A stretch of 64,000 nucleotides of DNA from Setophaga petechia (Eukaryota; Chordata; Aves; Passeriformes; Parulidae). How positions within the stretch are numbered: the first letter of the stretch is position 1; every line of letters starts with the position of its first letter. The DNA is taken from NCBI GenBank assembly GCA_024362935.1, contig JANCRA010000060.1:3259501-3323500 (forward strand). Direction: 5' to 3'. The position numbers were made by a program, and so were the translations under genes. Below the pieces are notes generated by a model, which worked only from the letters and a program-made list of their open reading frames with translations, was not told where the DNA came from and did not search any database. Shown here one piece after another: positions 56,672-64,000 of this stretch.

Positions 56672-57273
56672 TGTCCTGGATTAGGGCAAATTTGGGAGAA
56701 AACCTCCAAAGGGGCCCCTCCAGAAAGCAAACCCACACAGCCCCTGCCCACAACTGGTTTGGGAAGGATTCCTGGGAGAGAAATGGAAAGAACCTGTTTA
56801 TTTAAGGTTAACAGGACACAAAATGAACAATACCAGATGACACCACTCTGTCACTGCTCTCACAAAGGTGAAAAATTCAGAAAGTCTCTCTGGGGGCGGT
56901 CGCTCTGTTCTCAGTCCCTCCGGTGCTGCCCAGAGTAGGCCCCGGTAGGCCCCAAAGGGTCCCAGTCTGGAGCAGGCTCCAGTGGTTCCAAGAAAGGGAA
57001 AGAAAAAACAGTCCAGGGAAAATTTGGACTGCTTAGCTAAACTAACTAATGAAAGCAAGAGCAAGAGCAAAGCAGGAGCAAAGCAAAAAGCAAAAGCAGC
57101 ACCATGTACTGCCCCATCTGTGTCCTGCCAGCCGTGGGGGAGCAGCTGATAACAAAACCAAACCAAAACAAAGCTTCACTCTTCAGACCCAGTCTTGAAG
57201 GCACAGAATATAATATCCAGCATGAACAGAACAACAACTGGGGATACAAGCATCACAACGTCACCCTAGGACA
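56672..57273 (-). mobile_element. LTR, minus, with TGTCCT...AGGACA ends
   Basis: The 602-bp element starts TGTCCTGGATTAGGGCAAAT and ends CACCCTAGGACA, with a 6-bp inverted repeat at its ends. Minus-strand polyadenylation signal AATAAAC lies at 56798-56803. It has an A/G-rich internal stretch at 57048-57100 (AAGCAAGAGCAAGAGCAAAG). No TSD is visible, so it may be one end of a rearranged element. Confidence 0.75.
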
Positions 57274-57482
57274 TGCTGCCAGCCTGAAAACTTCACCCCA
57301 GGCAGAGCCAGCCCGAGGGCTGGCAGAGGAGCTCTGTGAGGAGCCCCTGGAATGCCATGGAGGGAGCTGCAGGCTGGATGAGGGCTCTGCTGAAGGCAGC
57401 TCCTGGCAGGGCCAGCTTTAACCCCTCCAGGGGACACTGTGAGCTCCAGGGGACCTGAGCAGGACTGGCAGGGTGAGGAGGA

Positions 57483-57646
57483 CGCTCCCAACCCCCAGGG
57501 CTGCCTGAGGCTGCCAGGCCTTTCCAGCTGGGTCACAATGGTGAGACAAGGGGATGCTGTCCTGAGGAGCACCCTGGAGCTCACCATGCTCCTTCACAGG
57601 GCCATGGAGAAATGGGATGGGCAAGGGACACTTCAGAGCTCCCACT
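57483..57646 (+). repeat. 164-bp direct repeat, copy 2
   Basis: It is the partner of 53704-53867 and has the same length and no gaps. Both copies lie outside the LTR sequences near them. Confidence 0.9.
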
Positions 57647-58429
57647 GGTGTCCCTCCAGGCAGAGGGAATTCCTGCTCCCAAGGTCGATCAGACTGGGGG
57701 GATTTTGCCACTTGGAAGGTCCTGAGCTGGCTCCAGGCTGAGGGGAAGCAGGGCTGGGGCACCTCCTGGGCTGTGTGAGCAGTCTGTGGTTGGGGAGGCA
57801 GGTCCTGCTCAGTGCTGGGGAGCAGCTGGTCCCAGCTGTGGGGTCAGGAAAGGATTTTCCTCTAAGACAGGTTGGCACACTGGCATCCCCACATGCCAGC
57901 CTGGTCCCTTCAGGCCAGGCTGCTGCCTGCTCACACACCCCAGAGGTGTCCTTGTGGCCTGCACTGGGAGGAGAATGGTTTTTTTTCCCACTGGCCAGAC
58001 TGGGCAGTGTCCCTGGGGTTTTCCTGCCTTGCTGTGCAGCTCTGAGCACAGCCAGGGCTCCTCTGGGCCACTCTGGCTGCTCATGCTGAGTGTCCCCAGG
58101 TGCCTGCATCTGGATGGGGGGAGCTTCTGTGCCCCCAGGGTCAGGGTCAGGGACTTTACTGAAAAATGACAGCTCCTTTTTCTGCAAAAAGGTGCAGGGA
58201 GTGCCTGCTCAGGTGAGCCTTTAAGCTCCAGGGACAGCAAAGTCAGGAGTGTTGTGGGTAATGGAGCCCTGAACAAAGAGCCACCTTTGTCCTCAGGGAG
58301 GAGAACATTTAGGCTGGATCGTCTTGAGTGTCCCCTCTGAAGAAAACTGCCTGAATACATTTACACAGGCAGACAGGACAAGCAGGAAAGGTTCAAACTG
58401 CAACAGGAGAGATGAGGTATTTTCAGGGT
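57647..58429. other. Unannotated sequence
   Basis: Frames of 104-184 aa on both strands have no recognisable domains. Confidence 0.35.
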
Positions 58430-58787
58430 ACCCTGAATGAAGGGAGGAAATGATTGAATCTGACCCCATGTTCTTAGAAGACTAAATTCATTATTTTATG
58501 GTATTATATTATATTATATTGATTATATTGAAAGGATACTTACAGAAGGTTTAACAAGATACTAATGAAAAACTCATAACTTCTTCCCTCAGAGTCTGAC
58601 ACAGCTGGCTGTGATAGCTCATTAAGTCAGAACAATTCACATGTTGGATAAACAATCTCCACATACATTCCAAATCAACAAAACACATGAGAAGCAAATG
58701 AGATAATATTGTTTTCCTTTTCTCTGAGGCTTCTCAGCTTCCCAACAGAGAAATCCTGGCGAAAGGATTTTTACAGAAAATATGACA
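58430..58787 (-). mobile_element. Family A LTR, minus
   Basis: On the minus strand it reads TGTCATATTTTCTGTAAAAA, then CTTCTCAGGG-type blocks and the end around CATGGGGTCAGATTCAATCA. A short ATATT run (58503-58522) occupies the same site that is expanded in other copies. The left edge is approximate. Confidence 0.82.
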
Positions 58788-58794
58788 GTGGCAG

Positions 58795-59020
58795 ATTTAG
58801 ATGAGCTGCTTGGAAGGAATCCTTCTAGCAGTGAGGGTGGGCAGGCCCTGGCACAGGTGCCCAGAGCAGCTGTGTCTGCTCCTGGATCCCTGGAATTGTC
58901 CCAGGCCAGGCTGGACAGAGCTTGGAGCAGCCTGGGACAGTGGGAGGTGTCCCTGCCATGGCAGGGGTGGCACTGGATGGGCTTTGAGGTCCCTCCAACT
59001 CAAACCATTCCATGATTTCT
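58795..59020 (+). mobile_element. CR1: CR1 LINE 3' end
   Basis: It has GAGGGTGGGCAGGCCCTGGC, CCAGGCCAGGCTGGACAGAG, GGTGTCCCTGCCATGGCAGG and a terminal CAACTCAAACCATTCCATGA. It directly follows the family A LTR. Confidence 0.92.
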
Positions 59021-60014
59021 GCCACTCCTCTTCTTAATGAGATCTCTCAGGGTGTGAAGAGGTGACAGATGGAAAGCATTCCCACATGGGACATTGTTAA
59101 TTATGGGGCTCTGTTGCTTTGTTTTTCTAAAGTTCTTCTAAGCCTTCTGATATTTACATTTTTATAATGGAGTTTTTCACGTACTTTTCATGTAAATAAT
59201 GATTGTTTTGCATTCCTTCCTGGAGGAGGAGAGAATTGATGGACTGTTGGTTTGACCAGTGTGGTTGGAGAGGGGGCAATTTCATCCTCCAATCCATGGT
59301 CACTTTTAAAATTCTATAAATATTGGAGTTCACAAATAAACTGCCCCTTTTTTGCCTTAGACATCTCAAAGTGCAAGTGCTGTTCATTTCTGCAACAGGG
59401 TCAGCTGAGATTCATACAATGAACAATGGGCACGGTCTCTGAGCACTGGGGACCATTTTGGACACAGGGGACCTTTCTCAGTGAGGTTTACAGGGTGGGA
59501 ATCAGAAACAAATTGGAAAATAATTTGCCCATCTTGCTCCTTAGGCAGAGCAGGAGGGCAGATAATGCTTGAACAGGAGCTGATAAGGGGATAAGTGAAA
59601 TATCTGATGAGAAAGCTTCTCTGCTTCCTCTGCTGGACACACTGGGAGGGAAACCCAGCTGGTGGAAAACAGAGTGCAGGAGTTGCATAAAGTTCTCCAG
59701 CTGTATTTGAGGTGGCTGAGTTTTACTCAGAGTTGTTTCACATCCTTCATTCCCATGCCTCTGATGCTCTGATGGGTTGTATTTATCAAGCTCCTGTGAC
59801 AGTCTCTTCTGAACTTTGACCATCAATCTATCTCCTCCTACCTGTCTGGAGCTGACTCCATTTTTTAGGAGCAGAGGAAGTTGCTCTGCTCTGCAGGAAT
59901 TTGTCACTTTGTCACTGCCCTGCACACGCTTCTGTGGAGGCCAGCATGGCCCTGCTCTGTCACTCTGTCCTCAGTCTCTGGGAGGTTTCTGGTACAAAAC
60001 CCTGTCCCAGGAGC
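59021..60014. other. Unannotated sequence
   Basis: No feature recognised. Confidence 0.35.
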
Positions 60015-60020
60015 AGGAGT

Positions 60021-60443
60021 ATTGGATTTGCTGGGAATGCCCCAATGAAGGCAGGAATGATGAATCTGACTCCATGTTCTCAGAAGGCTCATTTATTACT
60101 TTATAATTCAATATTATATTAAAGAATACTGTACTAAAATATACTAAAGAATACAGAAAGGATACTGACTGAATGCTAAAAAGATAATAATGAAAACTGG
60201 TGACTCTCTCCAGAGCCCTGACACAACTTGGCCCTGATTGGCCAAAGAGTGAAAACAACTCCCAGCAGAATGCAATGGAACAATCACCTGTGGGTGAACA
60301 ATCTCCAAACACATTGCACATGTGAGCACAACACAGGAGAAGCAAATGAGAGAAGAATTGTTTTCCTTTTCTCTGAGGCTTCTCAGCTTCCCAGGAGAAA
60401 AACCCTGGGCAAGGGGATTTTCCCAAAAAATGTGAATGTCACA
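60021..60443 (-). mobile_element. Solo LTR, family A, minus
   Basis: It matches the 26.0 and 39.4 kb copies throughout. AGGAGT occurs at 60015-60020 and at 60445-60450, a 6-bp TSD offset by one base from the expected end. AATAAATGAGCC lies on the minus strand near 60090. Confidence 0.9.
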
Positions 60444-60664
60444 TAGGAGTGCTTTCCTGGCACAGCTTTGCTCTTCTCACCCCTCTGAGCCCTCCATGTG
60501 CTGAAATCCCTGCAGAGCAGTAAGGGATGGGCTGGGGAGCACAGGGATTTTTTGACTAAATATTACCGGATGTGTCTCTGATATTTTTGTTATGTTCTTA
60601 CATCACTGCCTGCAGCTGGATCCCAGCTCAACAAACCCAGTTTATCTCTGTATTTTGGGCAATG

Positions 60665-60778
60665 CCCTCAGGGATGCACAGGGTAGGGTTGTTGGGTGTC
60701 TGTGCAGGGCCAGGAGTTGGACTGGATGATCCTGGTGGGTCCCTTCCAGCTCAGGACATTCTGCAATTCCACAATTTG
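60665..60778 (+). mobile_element. CR1: CR1 LINE 3' terminal fragment
   Basis: TGTCTGTGCAGGGCCAGGAG, TTGGACTGGATGATCCTGGT and GGGTCCCTTCCAGCTCAGGA are the last blocks of the CR1 3' end. Confidence 0.88.
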
Positions 60779-60868
60779 AGAAACCTCACATTAATCTATG
60801 AATTTCCTAGTATGTAAAGAAACATAATAATAATATAGAAATATAAAGCATAATAATAGTAATAAAAT

Positions 60869-61152
60869 AATAAATACAAAAGAATTAAAGAAAAAAGAAA
60901 GAAATAAAAGAATAATAATTTTTAATAATATAGAAATATAAAGATATTTTCTCAGTGGGCATCAGACCTAAGAACTTTAATTGTTCCAGTCTGGTTTTGG
61001 GTCCCTGTACTTATAAATATAAAAGAATTAAAGAAATAAAAAAGAAAGAAAGAATTATCATTTTTAATAATATAGAAATATAAAGATATTTTCTCAGTGG
61101 GCATCAGACCTAAGAACTTTAATTGTTCCAGTCTGGTTTTGGGTCCCTGTAC
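60869..61152 (+). repeat. Tandem duplication, unit 142 bp
   Basis: Two direct copies end in GGGTCCCTGTAC at 61010 and 61152. The right 95 bp of each, from TTTTTAATAATATAGAAATA through CTCAGTGGGCATCAGACCTA, are nearly identical. The left A-rich part differs by small indels. It lies in A/T-rich simple sequence starting at about 60825. Confidence 0.92.
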
Positions 61153-62099
61153 AGGTCTGTCCCACTCAGCCCTTTGTTGTCCCTCTCAGCATCTCTGGGA
61201 GGCTGTAGAAGTCTAAAGGCAGATCTGAGCTCTCTGCCTTGGCCCTGGTGCAGGTGACAAACCTCAGCAGCCCAGAGCAGCTCACAAACCGTGCCCAGGG
61301 TTGAAAGCCCAGAGAAGATTCAGAGTGACAAATGAAAATATTACAAAATAGGAGCTGGAAGTGATTTCCTCCCTTTCTGACCTATTGTTAATGCAGTTGT
61401 AAGGGAAATGCCAAACTCCACTGCTGTGATCTTGGCTTGTAACAAGCTCCCCATCACCTCTGCAGGGATTTTTATTTTAGCCTGACAGGTTTTAGAATTT
61501 AATTTTCAGTGGTTTAGAATTTGTGACCTGCCCAGCTCACCTGGGCTCATGGAGCCCAGAAGCACTGGCTGTGTCTGCTCACCACACAGGAAAACACTTC
61601 CCCAAATTTCCCTTGGAAGTTTTACATCTGGATGTGTGGAGTATGAAGGAAATAAAGTGCTCCTCATGAACATTTATCTGAAGCAGCTCTGCCTATTCCT
61701 TTGGAGATTTTCCACCTGGTTTCCAATCATTTGTGGAAGGTGTGGTTTTCATTTGAAACAAAGGTTGGCCAAAGCAAAGAACTCCTGAGTGCTGGGGTCC
61801 TGCTGCATCTCTGTGGCAGCAGGATCACAGTGCTGGGTCCTCTAGGATTTTCCTGTCAAACCAGGCAGGAGCAGATTGATTCCAACATCTCCTGAAGAAT
61901 TCAAGGCTCTGCTGTGAATCTTCAGGAGATGCTCTCCAGGACTGGACACCTGCCCAGGGTCCCTGTTTGTGCACCAGCTGCAGGTGGCTGTGCAGCTTCC
62001 CTGGGCAGGGCCTGTGTGGTGCCTACAGCACCAAAAGTGTCTCCACTTCAGGCTGTGCAGCAACTCCCCCAGCCCACCAGACACCCGAGCCCAGATGGA
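61153..62099. other. Unannotated sequence
   Basis: No feature recognised. Confidence 0.35.
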
Positions 62100-62499
62100 G
62101 TGATTGAAGCCTCACTAGAAAGATGAGAGGGCTCCTTGCATAGTAAACCCAGCAGGATTTATTGAGGGGACATCTGAGGGTCCGGGTAAGGTGAAGGTGA
62201 GAGGAACGCAAGGAGATGAGGCAGGAGCAGACAGGAACTCAACCTGTGCTGAAGGGAACCTCAAAGAGCCAAGAACAGGGGAGGGACCAGGGTGTATGAC
62301 TGGGGGAAGGCAGGTGGGCTCAGGATGCAAACCATCCAACGGGGAAAGGAGTCAGGGCAGGAGCTGAAGTGGGGTGACATGGGCTGCACCAATGAGGGAG
62401 TGAAGTGGGACTGGTCCTTCAGAGGAACCAATGGGGGAACAGGGGGTACAGTACTTTCTAGAACTGGGGGGTGAACAGCAGTTGACTGACAGCAGTACA
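62100..62499 (-). mobile_element. Probable LTR, minus
   Basis: The minus strand shows two CCAATG-type boxes (ATTGGTTCC near 62430, CATTGGTGC near 62390) and then CCTCAATAAATCCTGC (AATAAA at 62158-62163), in LTR order. It may start TGTACTGCTGTCAGTC at 62499. The other end is unclear. No other copy is present. Confidence 0.55.
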
Positions 62500-64000
62500 T
62501 TTGCATTAGAAAGCAAAGAATCAGGAGGAGCTGTGTCAGTTCCTCACTCTAAGTTAACAATGGTGTTTTCCCAAGGCATTCTGGCTCTGTCGTGTTCTTG
62601 ACTGCCCCCTGCATTGCTGGGCTCCGTGGCCTTTCAGCTGAGGTGGAATGTGGATTGGAGCCCAAAACTCAAAACAGACTTTGGGGTTTAGGAGAGGTTT
62701 TTCTTGGCCCACATTGTACCCCTGAGGGTGTGGGCCACTGTGAGCAGCTCTGACTTGGCCATCCTGTCCCCTCTGAAGGTGTTGGGTACAGTTTGATGTG
62801 CTGGGGTCACAGGGATGAGGGACCTGAGTAGCTTGGCCAGAGCAACCACGAGCAGCACCTTCTCCTGCCCGTTTCCCTTTGGGAAGAGCTGCCCAGCACA
62901 GCAGGGTGGGAGGAGGCCCAGAGGAGCCTCTGCAGAACCAGCTGAGCCCAGGGACCTTGGGTGAGGAGGAGGAGGAACAGCAGAGACCCTGTGGCTGCCA
63001 CTGCCATGGGCCAGGTCTATCACAGAGCTGGGATTTCCTTCTCATCTCCTGCTGAGCCCTGCCTGCTTTGTGGATCCTGCTGCTTTGGGATGAAATGTGA
63101 CTCTGGGGCTGCCAAGGCTCTCTGGCAGTGAGGAGGAGGAGGAGGAGGCAGCCCTGTGAGTCCAGCCCAAACCCAGCACTGAAAGCAAGGCAGAGCACAG
63201 CAGGGATTGTCCTCAGTGTGTGCTGATCTTAGGAAAACTGGCACCAAGAGCCTGCTTTGTGTGGAAGTGAAGAGAACTGGCTGCTTCTTGAAATGGCAGG
63301 ATCCTGCCACCCCCATTAATGTCAAACTGGCTGTAAAACAGGTGTTTGAAGCCTTTAAATATTTGCTGGTGAGGTTGGAATCTTGCTTCTAATCCTCTAA
63401 AATAGTTGTTTAGACCTTCAACAGGTGCTGGGTGCTGCTTCTGGAGCAGGATGTGCTCTCACCTGCTTCCAGTGCTGGCAAGGCAAAGAGCAGAGCCCAG
63501 ACCAAAGGGCTGAAAGGATTAAACCTCCCTCATTTGCCTGGCAGATAAACAGGACCCAAATCAGTGACAGTGCTGGCACTGAGGAGCTGGGTGGGATGGG
63601 CCATTAGCCTTTGGCTGAGGTTAATCCAGGAGTGGGGAATGTGCACCCAATTCCCAAGGCCTGGTGGAAGCTGGAACCAGAGCCCTGAGGTGGGTGACAC
63701 AGGAGGAGAATATGCAGGCTGGGAAAAATCCAAATATAGCTTTAAAATGCAGCCTGAGCTGAGTGAGGGCTTGGGCTCAGCACATGGGGAAAGCAACTTG
63801 ATGGTGACAGGTGCCTGGGCACTGATACTGTCTGCAAAGGGGGCATTTGCATTAGAGGAAGCACAAGGAATAGATTAAATGTATATTTAGGAGAGTCCTT
63901 TCAGGCTGGGAGCTGCTGGGTGGCTGGAGGCAACTTTTGTTCCAGATAGGGCAGGAAGCTGCCAACAAAATCAGCATTTTGGGGCTTGATTATGGAGGAG
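62500..64000. other. Unannotated GC-leaning sequence
   Basis: Minus-strand frames of 66-214 aa occur between 62554 and 63198. One (62807-63007) begins MAVAATGSLLFLLLLTQG, which resembles a signal peptide, but it shifts frame with no support and has no recognisable domain. This region lies upstream, in the minus direction, of the probable LTR, so provirus interior is possible but not shown. Confidence 0.35.

Overview
This window looks like passerine (songbird) nuclear DNA. The sequence signs are many 3' ends of CR1-type LINEs, many solo LTRs from several endogenous retrovirus families, no mammalian-type SINEs, and one compact CpG island. No complete protein-coding gene can be supported. Most open frames fall in LTRs, minisatellites or GC-rich DNA. 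Assignment to songbirds comes from remembered LTR character, not a database match. No previously undescribed biological system was found.

Layout. 1-5.5 kb is mostly unique sequence with one CR1 end and a 300-bp tandem duplication. 5.5-6.7 kb is a minisatellite alternating 105- and 95-bp units. 7.8-9.3 kb is a CpG island, the only probable promoter, with two good minus-strand splice donors. 9.9-17.7 kb carries CR1 ends and LTRs, including two adjacent LTRs of family A, a head-to-tail LTR pair and a solo LTR with perfect target-site duplications (TSDs). 19.4-31.5 kb carries family A and B LTRs, a polypyrimidine tract and an A/C-only tract. 33.2-33.8 kb is a solo LTR with TSDs, followed at 34.8-36.1 kb by an 18-bp C/A-rich minisatellite. 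39.4-46.9 kb has more LTRs and a duplicated 290-bp unit that recurs at 49.3 kb. 47.5-48.5 kb is a 13-bp minisatellite passing into a 20-bp one. 51.5-57.3 kb is dense in LTRs, including a nested insertion. 58.4-64 kb has LTR and CR1 remnants and a 142-bp tandem duplication.

The main theme is retrotransposon turnover. One LTR family (A) is present in thirteen copies, both orientations; several copies keep 5-6 bp TSDs, and the same internal A/T-rich site has grown into pentanucleotide microsatellites in at least four copies. A second family (B) has four closely similar copies plus an old relative, all in the same orientation. Boundaries supported by TSDs are stated as such; other boundaries are approximate. 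The intervals listed as having no feature were read by eye and may hide exons or conserved noncoding elements that only alignment or RNA data would show.
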